Assembly: GCF_013778305.1 (NCBI RefSeq)
Contig: NZ_JACEIC010000002.1
Coordinates: forward strand, 2,443,669-2,507,668
From: Nocardioides agri
GTDB lineage: Bacteria > Actinomycetota > Actinomycetes > Propionibacteriales > Nocardioidaceae
Length of the DNA stretch: 64,000 bases
Direction: 5' to 3'
Of this stretch, positions 47,978 through 57,096 are shown piece after piece. Every line of letters starts with the position of its first letter. Within the stretch, counting starts at the first letter, position 1. The notes under the pieces are model-generated. The model was given only the letters and a program-made list of their open reading frames with translations. It was not told the DNA's origin and searched no databases. The position numbers and the translations under genes were made by a program.

Positions 47978-50900
47978 TCACAACGTCGGCGGGCACCACG
48001 CCGTCTGCACGACCTCGACGCCGCGATCGCGGCTGACCAGCCGGCCGCGACCGGGAGGGGCCGGCTGCGGCTTCTGGTTGCCGAAGAGCGGCCCCTCGTC
48101 GGGGTTGCCGGAGAGCAGCAGGCCGGGCATCGCCAGGTCGCGCAGCGACTGGATGATCGGCTCGTAGAGCGCCCGCGAGGCGCCACCGGAGCGGCGCGCG
48201 ACCACGACGTGCAGGCCGACGTCACGGGCCTGCGGCAGCAGCGGCGCCAGCACGTGCAGCGGCGAGCCCTGCTGGGTCGACACCAGGTCGTAGTCGTCGA
48301 CGATCACGAAGACCTCGGCGCCGGTCCACCACGACCGGTTGCGCAGCTGCTCGGGGGTGACGTCGGGGCCGGGCAGCCGGCCCTGCAGGTACGCCGCCAG
48401 GTCGCGCAGCGTCGGCTCGGCCTGGGTCGCGGAGGTGAGGTAGTCGAGCAGGTACTCCTCGGGCACCTCGCCCAGCAGCGAACGCCGGTAGTCGACGACC
48501 ACGAGCTGGGCCTCGCTGGCCGCGCGGGTGCGCATCACCTCGTGCGCGTAGCCGCGCAGCAGCGCGCTCTTGCCCGACTGGCCGTCGCCGAAGACCAGCA
48601 GGTGCGGCTCGGCGTCGACGTCGAGCCCGACGGCGGCGAGGTCGCTCTCGTTGACCCCGAGCAGCACCCGCCGGTCGCCGCCGGCCGGCGCGGCCAGGGC
48701 GCGCACCTCGTCGAGGCTGATCTGCTCGGGCAGCAGCCGCAGCTTGGGCCCGGTCTCGCCGCTCCAGGCGGCCGACACCTGCTTCACCAGGTCCTCGACG
48801 CCGTCGCCGAGCGTCTCCGCGTCCGAGCCGCCGTCGATGCGCGGCAGCCCGGCGAGGAAGTGCAGGCCGCCGGGCACCAGCCCGCGGCCCGGGCGGCCCG
48901 CCGGGACCAGCGCCGCGACCTTGCGGTCGACCTCGGAGTCCATCGGGTCGCCGAGGCGCAGCTCCAGCCGGGTCCCGATCAGGTCCCGCATCGCCGCCCG
49001 GAAGTCCGCCCAGCGCGCGGCGCCGACCACCACGTGCAGGCCGAAGGTGAGGCCGCGGCCGCCGAGCTGCTGGATCTCGGCCTCGAGGTCGTCGAAGTCC
49101 GCGCGCAGCGTGCTCCAGCCGTCGACGACGAGGAAGACGTCGCCGTACCCGTCGTCGGCGCGCCCGGCCGCGCGGCGGGAGCGGTAGGTCTCGATCGAGT
49201 CGATCCCCTGGCTGCGGAAGTAGCTCTCGCGCCGGTCGACGATGCCGCGGACCTCGGCGACGATCCGGCGTACGACGTCCGGCTCGGCGCGGCTGCCGAC
49301 ACCGGAGACGTGGGGGAGATCGGCGAACGACGCGAACGTGCCGCCGCCGAAGTCGAGCACGAAGAACTGCGACTCCTGCGGCGTCGTGGTGAGCGCGATG
49401 CTGGCCACGATCGTGCGCAGCACCGTGCTCTTGCCGCTGCGCGGCCCGCCGACGACGGCCGCGTGGCCACCGGAGCCGGACAGGTCGATGGTGAGCACGT
49501 CGCGCCGCTGCTCGCGCGGCCGGTCGATCGTGCCGAGCGGCACGACGAGGCCGCCCTGCGCGCGCCACGTCGGCGAGACCAGGCCCAGCCGCGGGTCGGC
49601 GGTGAGGTCCGGCATCAGGTCGTCGAGGGAGTCGGGGCGGTCGAGCGGCGGCAGCCACACCTGGTGCGCCGCAGGCCCCTGACCCGCCATCTGGCGCACG
49701 GCGATCGCGAACAGCGACTCGCCCTCGCCGGCCGGCGCGGCGACGGGCTCGGGCTGCGGTGCCGGGTCGGGCAGCTCGAGGCTCTGGACCTCCGCGACCG
49801 TGAACGGCAGGATGCCGCGGACGTGGCCGCCCTCGTCGCGGCGTACCAGCACCTGGCTCGCGGGCGGCCCGGAGACGTAGGCGGACTTGAAGCGCAGCAG
49901 CGTCGTCGGGTCGGGCTTGAGGTAGCCGAGCCCCGGGTCGGGCGGGAGCTCGTAGGCGTCCGGTACGCCGAGCACCGAGCGGGACTCGGTGGCGCTGAAC
50001 GTGCGCAGACCGATGCGGTAGGAGAGGTGTGACTCGAGGCCGCGGAGGCGACCCTCCTCGAGGCGCTGCGAGGACAGCAGCAGGTGGAGGCCGAGCGAGC
50101 GGCCGAGCCGGCCGATCGCCACGAAGAGGTCGATGAACTCCGGCTTGGCCGAGAGCATCTCGGAGAACTCGTCGACGACGATGAAGAGGGAGGGCAGCGG
50201 CGCGAGGTCCTCGCCGGCGACCCGCGCCTTCTCGTAGTCGCGCACCGAGGCGAAGTTGCCGGCCTCGCGCAGCAGCTCCTGACGGCGCACCATCTCCCCG
50301 GACAGCGCGTCCTGCATGCGGTCGACGAGCGTGAGCTCCTGCGCCAGGTTGGTGATGACCGCGGAGACGTGCGGCATCTCGGACATGCCCGCGAACGTCG
50401 CGCCGCCCTTGAAGTCGACGAGCACCATGTTGAGCTGCTCGGGCGAGTGGGTCATCGCGAGACCGAGCACCAGCGTGCGCAGGAACTCCGACTTGCCGGA
50501 TCCGGTCGCGCCGATCACCAGTCCGTGGGGGCCCATGCCCTGCTGGGCGGACTCCTTGATGTCGAGGTGGACGACCGAGCCGGCCTCGCCGGTGCCGATC
50601 GGCACCCGGAGCCGGTCGCGGGCCGGCCGCGGCCGCCAGGCGGCCGTCGGGTCGAAGGCCTGCACCTCGCCGAGACCGAGCAGCTCCATGAAGTCGCGCG
50701 GCCCGGCGAGCTCGCCGGTGGACTCCACCACGCCGGTGGCCATCGCGTGCAAGGGCGTCAGGCGGCGGGCCAGCGCCTCGGCCGTCGGCAGCGGGCAGGC
50801 GTCGGCGTGCGCGCGCACCGGCTCCTCGCGCAGCCGCAACGCGAGCACCGGGTAGCGGCCGTCGGCCGCCGCCGCACCGTCGACCTGGATCCGCAGCCGG

Positions 50901-51961
50901 CTCGCGTCGTCGAGGTCGTCCCACCGGGCCGGCAGGTCGAGGAGCGTCACGCCGTGCAGCCCATCGGGCGGGATCACGTGGTTGCCCGGCGGCAGCTCCC
51001 CGCCGTCGACGACGAGCAGCACGTGGGGGGTCGCGGGCCGTTCGTCGGCGCCGAAGCGCGGCCGGTCGGCGAGGTCGGCCGGCAGCAGGGCGGCGAGCTC
51101 CGCGAGCGACGTCGACACCATCCGGCGGGCGCCCACCGCGTCGGACTCCCGCCCGCTCTGGGCGTGCGGGAGCCACTTCAGCCAGTCCCACCGGGCCAGG
51201 TTCTGCTCCGAGCACAGCACGGCGACCGCGAGGTGCTCCGGTCCGTGGAACGCGGCGGCCGAGCACAGCAGCGACCGGGCGATCGACCGCGCCGGCTCCT
51301 CGGCGCCGCAGACCTCGATCCGGTCGAACGCGCGCAGGTCGATGGAGGCGGGGAGGTCGGGCTGGAGGCGGTGCACGACCAGCAGCCGGTGCAGCGCCGA
51401 GGCCGCTGCCGGGTCGACCTGGTCGATCGGCGTGCTCTCGGGTGGCACGAGCTCGAGGGCGAGCGGCTGCGCGCAGACGCCGTAGCGCACCTGGAGGAAC
51501 GCCGGGTCGGAGCCGGTGCGCTCCCAGACCCGCGAGCGCTCGTCGGCGAGCGCGGGCAGCGCGCTGGGGTCGGGGTGCTGCCAGGTCAGGGCGCGCCGCT
51601 GCTGGACGGCGGCGTCGCGGGCGATCTTGCGGACGTTGGCCAGGTAGCGCAGGTACTCGGTGCGCGAGCCGGTCAGCTGCTGCGCGCGCTGCTTGCGCTG
51701 CCGGTCGATCTGCACGACGACGAAGCCGAGGGTGGCGAAGAGGAACATGCCGGCGGCGATCAGTGCGCGGCCGCCGTTGGCCTTGCCCATCGTGGCGACC
51801 AGCACGATCGATCCGAGGCTGCCGAGCATCGGGATGGCGTTCATCAGCACGCCGCTCGCGCCCTCGTGCTGCTCCAGCCGCGGCGGCGGTTGCAGCACCA
51901 GCTGGCCCGAGGGCATCTCCGGCGCCTCGGGCCGTGCTCCGCGCAGCGTCGTCGTCGTCAC
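47978..51961 (-). CDS. eccC: Type VII secretion ATPase EccC (fused EccCa/EccCb)
   Basis: The 1327-residue FtsK/SpoIIIE-family motor has two transmembrane helices near residues 38-80 (AIPMLGSLGSIVLVAT, ALIAAGMFLFATLGFVVV). Three ATPase domains have Walker A motifs GATGSGKSE (about 482), GGPRSGKST (about 840) and GDGQSGKSA (about 1127). The first has a proper Walker B with Asp-Glu (LFIVVDEFSEM); the second reads VVDGWS and is degenerate; the third has VIVDDYD. Fusion of Ca and Cb is normal for non-mycobacterial actinobacteria. The GTG has an AGGAGG site. It drives secretion of the WXG100 substrates encoded beyond the divergent eccD. An open frame continuing upstream to 53110 is only antisense to eccD. 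Confidence 0.93.
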   Translation of the reverse strand: MTTTTLRGARPEAPEMPSGQLVLQPPPRLEQHEGASGVLMNAIPMLGSLGSIVLVATMGKANGGRALIAAGMFLFATLGFVVVQIDRQRKQRAQQLTGSRTEYLRYLANVRKIARDAAVQQRRALTWQHPDPSALPALADERSRVWERTGSDPAFLQVRYGVCAQPLALELVPPESTPIDQVDPAAASALHRLLVVHRLQPDLPASIDLRAFDRIEVCGAEEPARSIARSLLCSAAAFHGPEHLAVAVLCSEQNLARWDWLKWLPHAQSGRESDAVGARRMVSTSLAELAALLPADLADRPRFGADERPATPHVLLVVDGGELPPGNHVIPPDGLHGVTLLDLPARWDDLDDASRLRIQVDGAAAADGRYPVLALRLREEPVRAHADACPLPTAEALARRLTPLHAMATGVVESTGELAGPRDFMELLGLGEVQAFDPTAAWRPRPARDRLRVPIGTGEAGSVVHLDIKESAQQGMGPHGLVIGATGSGKSEFLRTLVLGLAMTHSPEQLNMVLVDFKGGATFAGMSEMPHVSAVITNLAQELTLVDRMQDALSGEMVRRQELLREAGNFASVRDYEKARVAGEDLAPLPSLFIVVDEFSEMLSAKPEFIDLFVAIGRLGRSLGLHLLLSSQRLEEGRLRGLESHLSYRIGLRTFSATESRSVLGVPDAYELPPDPGLGYLKPDPTTLLRFKSAYVSGPPASQVLVRRDEGGHVRGILPFTVAEVQSLELPDPAPQPEPVAAPAGEGESLFAIAVRQMAGQGPAAHQVWLPPLDRPDSLDDLMPDLTADPRLGLVSPTWRAQGGLVVPLGTIDRPREQRRDVLTIDLSGSGGHAAVVGGPRSGKSTVLRTIVASIALTTTPQESQFFVLDFGGGTFASFADLPHVSGVGSRAEPDVVRRIVAEVRGIVDRRESYFRSQGIDSIETYRSRRAAGRADDGYGDVFLVVDGWSTLRADFDDLEAEIQQLGGRGLTFGLHVVVGAARWADFRAAMRDLIGTRLELRLGDPMDSEVDRKVAALVPAGRPGRGLVPGGLHFLAGLPRIDGGSDAETLGDGVEDLVKQVSAAWSGETGPKLRLLPEQISLDEVRALAAPAGGDRRVLLGVNESDLAAVGLDVDAEPHLLVFGDGQSGKSALLRGYAHEVMRTRAASEAQLVVVDYRRSLLGEVPEEYLLDYLTSATQAEPTLRDLAAYLQGRLPGPDVTPEQLRNRSWWTGAEVFVIVDDYDLVSTQQGSPLHVLAPLLPQARDVGLHVVVARRSGGASRALYEPIIQSLRDLAMPGLLLSGNPDEGPLFGNQKPQPAPPGRGRLVSRDRGVEVVQTAWCPPTL

Positions 51962-52045
51962 GTCCCCAACCTCCTGATCGATCAGGGAGCAACTACCCCT
52001 CTCCGACGCGGTTGACGCCTCGAACTCCGGGGGAAGGTTGACGGC

Positions 52046-53416
52046 GTGGTGACCAACGCGACCGCCGACCTCGCCGTCAGCGTCCACGGGCCGACCGGGG
52101 TGCTCGACCTCGTCGTGCCCGCCGGCGCGGCCGCCGTCGACGTCGCCGAGGCCTATGCCCGCCAGTCGGGGCTCGCCACCATCCCCGCGCTGTGCACCCG
52201 GGTGGGTCAGGTGCTGCCGCCCGACGGCCCCCTCGTCCGGCAGGGCGTGCGCTCCGGCGACCTGCTCGTGGCGACTCCGGGGCCGGTCCCCGCGGGACGC
52301 CGGCCCAGCCCGGCCGAGCCCGCCCGCGCCGTACGTCGGTCCGGTGCGGCCGCGTCCGGCCCGGCCGCCCTGGCCGGGTGCGCCGGGGTGCTCGCCGGCT
52401 GGTGCGCGGCGACCGCCGACGACGAGCGCCTGCGCACGGCGACCGTCGCCGTCCTGGTCGCCGGCGCCCTGGTCGCGCTGCTTCCGTTCGGCCGCGGCAT
52501 CGGTGCCCGCGCGGTCGCGGCGCCCGCCCTGGCGGCCGGCGCCGCGCTCGCGCTCGCCTGGGACCCTGCCCCGGCGCGGCTGCCCGTCGTGCTCGGCATC
52601 TGCGGCCTGGTGGCCGCGGTGGCCGCCGCTGCGGCGCGGGCGCTCTCCCGCGCAGCCGACGAGCCGCTCCAGGCCTGGATCGTCTCCGGCGCCGGACTCT
52701 TCGTCATCACCTGGCTGTCGGCCCTGGCGGGCGCGCCGCCGCGGGTGTCGTGGGCGGCGCTGCTGGTGCTGGCGACGCTGGCCGCACGGATCGTGCCCGG
52801 CCTCGTCGTCGACGTCCCGGACCAGTACCTCATCGACCTCGAACGACTTGCGGTCACCGCGTGGTCGGCGCGCGACCAGCCGACGGGCAAGCGCGGCCGC
52901 ACGATGATCCCGCCGGCCGCGGTCGCCGCAGTCGCCTCCCGAGGTGCCCGGCTGCTCACCGCGGCCGCCGCCGCCATCTCGGTGGTCGTGCTCGTCGCCG
53001 CGCCGCTGCTGCTCACCACCGCGACGCTCCGGGTCGACCGGATCGGCGCGCGTGTGCTCGTCGGGTGCGCGGGTGCCGCCCTCCTGCTCGCGGCCCGCAG
53101 CTACCGCCACCGGGGCGCGCGGTCCCTGCTGCGCGCCGCCGGACTGTGGTGCGGGGCCGTGCTCGTCGTCGCCCTGCTGCCGGTCATGGGGGAGACCGCC
53201 GTGCTCACGCTCGCGATCGCCGCGGTGGGCCTCGGCGCCGTGCTCGTCGTCGTCGCGGTCGCGACCGGCCGCGGCTGGCGCTCGGCCTGGTGGTCGCGCC
53301 GGGCCGAGGTGGCGGAGGGACTGGTCGGCGCACTGGTCGTGGCGTCGTCGGTCGTGGCCACCGGCTGGTTCCGTCAGCTGTGGGAGATGACGAGCCTGTG
53401 GGAACTCAGCAGGTGA
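52046..53416 (+). CDS. eccD: Type VII secretion membrane protein EccD, first copy
   Basis: The 456-residue protein has an N-terminal ubiquitin-like domain (ADLAVSVHGPTGVLDLVVP ... VGQVLPPDGPLVRQGVRSGD) and then about eleven transmembrane segments from residue ~105 onward, the EccD (Snm4) layout. It would form the channel-like core of the membrane complex. A second eccD lies 2.2 kb downstream, and the two share architecture but little direct sequence identity by eye. Two adjacent GTG codons (52046, 52049) can start it, with GGGGGAAGG upstream. It is divergent from eccC across an 84-base region. Confidence 0.82.
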   Translation: MVTNATADLAVSVHGPTGVLDLVVPAGAAAVDVAEAYARQSGLATIPALCTRVGQVLPPDGPLVRQGVRSGDLLVATPGPVPAGRRPSPAEPARAVRRSGAAASGPAALAGCAGVLAGWCAATADDERLRTATVAVLVAGALVALLPFGRGIGARAVAAPALAAGAALALAWDPAPARLPVVLGICGLVAAVAAAAARALSRAADEPLQAWIVSGAGLFVITWLSALAGAPPRVSWAALLVLATLAARIVPGLVVDVPDQYLIDLERLAVTAWSARDQPTGKRGRTMIPPAAVAAVASRGARLLTAAAAAISVVVLVAAPLLLTTATLRVDRIGARVLVGCAGAALLLAARSYRHRGARSLLRAAGLWCGAVLVVALLPVMGETAVLTLAIAAVGLGAVLVVVAVATGRGWRSAWWSRRAEVAEGLVGALVVASSVVATGWFRQLWEMTSLWELSR

Positions 53417-53539
53417 GGTTTAGCGCCTAGGGCCTCGGGTAATCGACCGCTGTCCGCTCGGCACGGACCGGGCGATCCATCAGGAGCAACATCTGTCTCG
53501 GGCGGCCTGACCGCCGCCACCGGGGGAAGGAGTGGCGTG

Positions 53540-53857
53540 ATGTCTGGCGCAGCAGAGATGGGACAGGGTGAGGGCACACTCACCCGAGCAGCAGGACTGG
53601 TCGGCGATGCCAAGGCCGACTTCGAGAGCATGAGCAAGACCCTCGAGGGCCAGATCGCCGGCCTGCAGGGCAAGTGGGCCGGCGCCGGTGGCACCGCCTT
53701 CTTCGGCCTCCACCAGGCCTGGACCGAGAAGCAGCGGATCATCACCAACGCCCTCGATGAGTTCGCGGCCTCGCTGACCTCGACCGAGCGCGACAACGTC
53801 AGCACCGACGACACCCAGTCCGCCACCTACAGCAAGGTCGCCGGCCGCCTCGGCTGA
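53540..53857 (+). CDS. WXG100-family secretion substrate (first Esx protein)
   Basis: This 105-residue helical-hairpin protein has the W-x-G turn at LQGKWAGAGG (Trp46). It has the usual two amphipathic helices before and after the turn. The C-terminus (TYSKVAGRLG) lacks a perfect YxxxD/E, so the partner encoded next probably supplies the export signal. The ATG at 53540 has AAGGAG seven bases upstream and is preferred to the GTG three bases earlier. It presumably forms a heterodimer with the following WXG100 protein. Confidence 0.9.
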   Translation: MSGAAEMGQGEGTLTRAAGLVGDAKADFESMSKTLEGQIAGLQGKWAGAGGTAFFGLHQAWTEKQRIITNALDEFAASLTSTERDNVSTDDTQSATYSKVAGRLG

Positions 53858-53886
53858 CGGCGACCGGACCGAAGGAAGTGAACGAG

Positions 53887-54183
53887 ATGGCTCTCGACGG
53901 GCTCCGCGTCAACCACGCCGGTCTCGAGGCTGCGGCCCAGGACCTCGCCACCACCGTCAAGCAGATCGACGAGAGGCTCAACCGCCTCGAGTCCGAGCTC
54001 GCCCCGCTGCGCAGCGACTGGACCGGTAACGCCCAGCAGGCCTACCACGTCGCGAAGACCAAGTGGGACACCGCGATGAAGGACATGAAGGACCTGCTGC
54101 AGGACACCAGCATGACCGTGCACCAGTCCAACGCCGACTACAAGGCGGCGGACCAGCGCGGCGCCGCGTCGTTCGACTTCTGA
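53887..54183 (+). CDS. WXG100-family secretion substrate (second Esx protein)
   Basis: The 98-residue protein has the turn LRSDWTGNAQ (Trp45) and a C-terminal YKAAD (Tyr85-Asp89), which fits the YxxxD/E type VII export signal recognised by EccC. It is the EsxB-like partner of the preceding gene, from which it is separated by 29 bases containing GAAGGAAG. The ATG at 53887 is favoured over the GTG at 53878, which is too close to the ribosome site. A strong hairpin follows. Confidence 0.92.
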   Translation: MALDGLRVNHAGLEAAAQDLATTVKQIDERLNRLESELAPLRSDWTGNAQQAYHVAKTKWDTAMKDMKDLLQDTSMTVHQSNADYKAADQRGAASFDF

Positions 54184-54211
54184 GAGGGGACGCACCAGCA
54201 CCACGTCACGA

Positions 54212-54246
54212 ACGAGGGGGTCGGCGCGTTGCGCCGGCCCCCTCGT
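54212..54246 (+). terminator. GC hairpin after the esx pair (attenuator/stabiliser)
   Basis: Sixteen-base arms, ACGAGGGGGTCGGCGC and its near-complement (one G-T pair), surround a 3-base loop. It lies between the esx genes and eccD2. It would allow more Esx protein than membrane components to be made from one operon. Confidence 0.75.
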
Positions 54247-54293
54247 CCTGACCGATCAGGGACAGCACAGATCAGGAAGTAGGGGGAGGGGCG

Positions 54294-55643
54294 ATGACCC
54301 AGGCACCGGTGACCGGCTCCGGGCTGGTCCGCGTCACGGTCTCGTCCGGCAGCCGGAGGGTCGACCTCGTGCTGCCCGGCGCCGTGCCGGTCGCCGAGCT
54401 CGTGCCCGAGCTCGCCCGCAGCGTCGGGCTGCTCGACCCGGCGACGGTCTACGGCGGCTACCGGCTGGTGACCGCCGAGGGCCGGGAGCTGGCCGGCGAC
54501 GCCGGCCTCGTCATGCAGGGCGTCGAGGACGGCGGGCTGCTGACGGTCGCGGCCGGCGTCGACGACGAGCCGCCGCGGATCTACGACGACGTCGTCGAGG
54601 CGATGACCGACGTCGTCGAGCACGACCTGCGCCCCTGGGAGCCCGCAGCCGGACGCCGTACGGCGCTGTGTGCGGCCGGGCTCCTCATGCTGCTCGGCGC
54701 GGTCGCCCTCCTCGTCCAGCGGGGCGCGCTGCTCGCCGGTGTCGCCGCGGTCGTCGTCGCCGCCGCGCTGGTGACCGGCGCGGTCGTCCTCTCCCGCGCC
54801 CAGCGCGAGCCGGAGGCGGCGGTCGCCGTCGCCTGGATGGCGGCGGCCTACGCCGCGGTCGCCGGGATCGTGCTCGTCGACCCCGGCTCGCCCGGCACCA
54901 CACTGCTGGCGTCCGGAGGCGCGGCGCTGGCCGCCGGGCTGGTCGGCCTGCTCGGGCTCGGCGAGGGCCGCCCGCTCCTGCTGCCGCCGATCATCGTCGG
55001 CGCGGTCTTCGCGCTCACCGGACTGCTGCTGCGATCCTTCGACCTCGACGCCGCGGTCGTGCTCACCATCGGGCTCGTCGGGGTCGTCGTGGTCGGCAGC
55101 CTGGCGCCCTGGATGGCCCTGGGGGCGACGTCGACCTCCGTCGACCAGCTCTTCGAGGTCGCCGACATCACGGCCGAGCCGCGGCCGGTCGACCCGGTCC
55201 GGGTGGCGGCCGACGCCCGGCTGGCCCACGAGATCCTCGTCGCCGTCACGGCCACCGTCGGCCTGCTCGTCGTCCTGGTCGCGCCGGTGGCGGTCTCGCT
55301 CGGGGTGGTCGGCGCGATCCTCGCGGTGACCTGCTGCGCGGTCGTCATGCTGCGCACCCGCCAGTACCGCACCGGAGCCGAGGTGCTCGTCGCTCTCGCC
55401 GCCGGCATCGTGGGCCTGCTCGCCACCGCCGGCGCCGCGCTCTGGCTGCACCCGGACTGGCGCCCGACCGTCGCGGTCCTGCTCGCCGGCACCGGTGCCC
55501 TGCTGCTCGCGGTCACCCTGCTGCCGGTGGCCCCGTCGGTGCGCCGCGGACGCCTCGGCGACGTGGCCGAGGCCGTCGCGCTCCTCGCCCTGCTGCCGCT
55601 GCTCCTGGTGGCGGTGGGCGTCTTCTCCGCGATCCGCGGCTGA
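54294..55643 (+). CDS. eccD: Type VII secretion membrane protein EccD, second copy
   Basis: The 449-residue protein has a ubiquitin-like N-terminal domain (LVRVTVSSGSRRVDLVLPG ... GYRLVTAEGRELAGDAGL) and about eleven transmembrane helices from residue ~122 (TALCAAGLLMLLGAVALLVQ). The cytoplasmic linker DVVEHDLRPWEPA is typical for EccD. Compared with the first copy it keeps the more canonical sequence (DQLFEVADITAEPRPVDPVRV loop). The ATG follows GGGGGAGGGG. It lies between the esx hairpin and eccB. In known ESX complexes EccD forms dimers, so the two copies might pair. Confidence 0.9.
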   Translation: MTQAPVTGSGLVRVTVSSGSRRVDLVLPGAVPVAELVPELARSVGLLDPATVYGGYRLVTAEGRELAGDAGLVMQGVEDGGLLTVAAGVDDEPPRIYDDVVEAMTDVVEHDLRPWEPAAGRRTALCAAGLLMLLGAVALLVQRGALLAGVAAVVVAAALVTGAVVLSRAQREPEAAVAVAWMAAAYAAVAGIVLVDPGSPGTTLLASGGAALAAGLVGLLGLGEGRPLLLPPIIVGAVFALTGLLLRSFDLDAAVVLTIGLVGVVVVGSLAPWMALGATSTSVDQLFEVADITAEPRPVDPVRVAADARLAHEILVAVTATVGLLVVLVAPVAVSLGVVGAILAVTCCAVVMLRTRQYRTGAEVLVALAAGIVGLLATAGAALWLHPDWRPTVAVLLAGTGALLLAVTLLPVAPSVRRGRLGDVAEAVALLALLPLLLVAVGVFSAIRG

Positions 55644-55653
55644 CGGGGCGGAC

Positions 55654-57096
55654 ATGGCCACCAAGAAGGACCTCGTCGAGGCCTACTCCTTCAGCCGGCG
55701 CCGGCTCGTCACGGCGTTCGTGTCGGGTGCGCCCGGCGGCCGCGAGGTCGAACCGGCCCGACCCGGCCGCACGATCGTCGGCGGCCTCGCGCTGGCGGTG
55801 CTGCTCGTCGCCGGCGCCGCGATCGCCGGGGTGTTCTCGCCGACCGCGCCCGACGACTGGAAGCAGCCGGGCCTGATCATCTCTCGCGACAACGGCTCGT
55901 CGTACGTCATCGTCGACGACAGCGACGACCCCGAGCTCCGGCCGGTGCTCAACTCCACCAGCGCGGCACTGATCCTCGGCGCCGACGTCAAGCCCACCCT
56001 GCTCTCCCAGGACACCATCGACGAGCAGCGGATCGGCGCCGACATCGGGATCTTCGGCGCGCCCGCGAGCGTCCCGACGTCCGGGCTGCTGCTCGACGAC
56101 GGATGGACCGCGTGCACGGCCCCGGACGCCGGGATCCGGCTGCGCCTCTCGCCCGACCCCGACGTCGTGCCGGCACCGAGGGCCGCGGTCACGGTGCGCA
56201 ACGGCGACGACTACTTCGTCGTCGCGCCGACCAGCGACACCGCCGGTCCCGGCGCGGCCGACCCGGGCGCCTACGTCTTCCCGGTGCCCCTCCAGGGCGA
56301 GTCCGGCGACCAGACCGACAACCTGCTGTCCGCGCTGCGCGCGCCGATCACGACGCAGGCGATCCCCGTCAGCCGCGAGTGGATCAACCTGTTCCCGACC
56401 GGCGCGCCGCTCGACTGGAGCAGCTTCGGGCTGACCGGCTTCGGCACCACCCCGACCTACGCCGCCGACGACGAGACCGGGGTGCTCCAGGACAAGCTGG
56501 TCGGCGACCTGCTCGCCGTCGGCGACGAGCACCTCCTGCTCACCGACTCCGGGCCGGTGGCGCTCTCCGACTTCGCGGCCACGGTCTACGCCAACGTCGT
56601 CGCCCCCGACAACGCCGTCGTCGCGCCCCAGCCGGTGACCGCCGCCCCGCGGGTGCCCCGCAGCGAGGTCGACCCGCTCGCGGACGCCCACTGGCCGGTG
56701 ACCACGCCGTCCGAGACGGTCGCCGAGCCGTGCGCGCAGCTGTCCACCGAGTCCGGCCAGCCGCCCGTGGCGCACCTCGTGGCCGCCGGGCCTGAGTCGG
56801 CAGCCGGCGACCTCGCCGCGGGGTCGAAGGCGGCCGACGTCGCCTCCGGCCGCGGCGCCTACGTGCTCTCCGGCGGCTGGCAGGACACCGACCAGGGCTC
56901 GCCGTACCTCGTCGACGGCAAGGGCCGCGCCAACCCGCTGCTCGGTGACGACGCGGCCGAGCGGCTCGGGTACGCCGACTACCCGGTCGTGGTCGTCCCG
57001 GACACCTGGATCGAGCTGTTCCGCTGCGGGGTCGTGCTGTCGCCCACCGCCGCGCTCTCGCCGCCCACCGAGCCGGACGACGACGCATGCGCGTGA
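55654..57096 (+). CDS. eccB: Type VII secretion protein EccB
   Basis: The 480-residue protein starts MATKKDLVEAYSFSRRRLVTAFVSG, the EccB N-terminal signature. One transmembrane helix follows (residues ~40-62, GGLALAVLLVAGAAIAGVF). A large extracytoplasmic repeat domain contains SSYVIVDDSDDPELRPVLNSTSAALI and conserved cysteines (one in DGWTACTAPD, others near AEPCAQLS and LFRCGVV). It forms the periplasmic ring of the ESX complex with MycP. The start is eleven bases after the eccD2 stop. The last ten bases overlap the mycosin-like gene. Confidence 0.93.
   Translation: MATKKDLVEAYSFSRRRLVTAFVSGAPGGREVEPARPGRTIVGGLALAVLLVAGAAIAGVFSPTAPDDWKQPGLIISRDNGSSYVIVDDSDDPELRPVLNSTSAALILGADVKPTLLSQDTIDEQRIGADIGIFGAPASVPTSGLLLDDGWTACTAPDAGIRLRLSPDPDVVPAPRAAVTVRNGDDYFVVAPTSDTAGPGAADPGAYVFPVPLQGESGDQTDNLLSALRAPITTQAIPVSREWINLFPTGAPLDWSSFGLTGFGTTPTYAADDETGVLQDKLVGDLLAVGDEHLLLTDSGPVALSDFAATVYANVVAPDNAVVAPQPVTAAPRVPRSEVDPLADAHWPVTTPSETVAEPCAQLSTESGQPPVAHLVAAGPESAAGDLAAGSKAADVASGRGAYVLSGGWQDTDQGSPYLVDGKGRANPLLGDDAAERLGYADYPVVVVPDTWIELFRCGVVLSPTAALSPPTEPDDDACA

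Noticed and set aside
51962..53110. N-terminal extension of the eccC frame
   Set aside because: It lies antisense to eccD1 and is of low complexity, rich in Arg, Gly and Asp. The GTG at 51961 has a good ribosome site and starts the normal EccC sequence.
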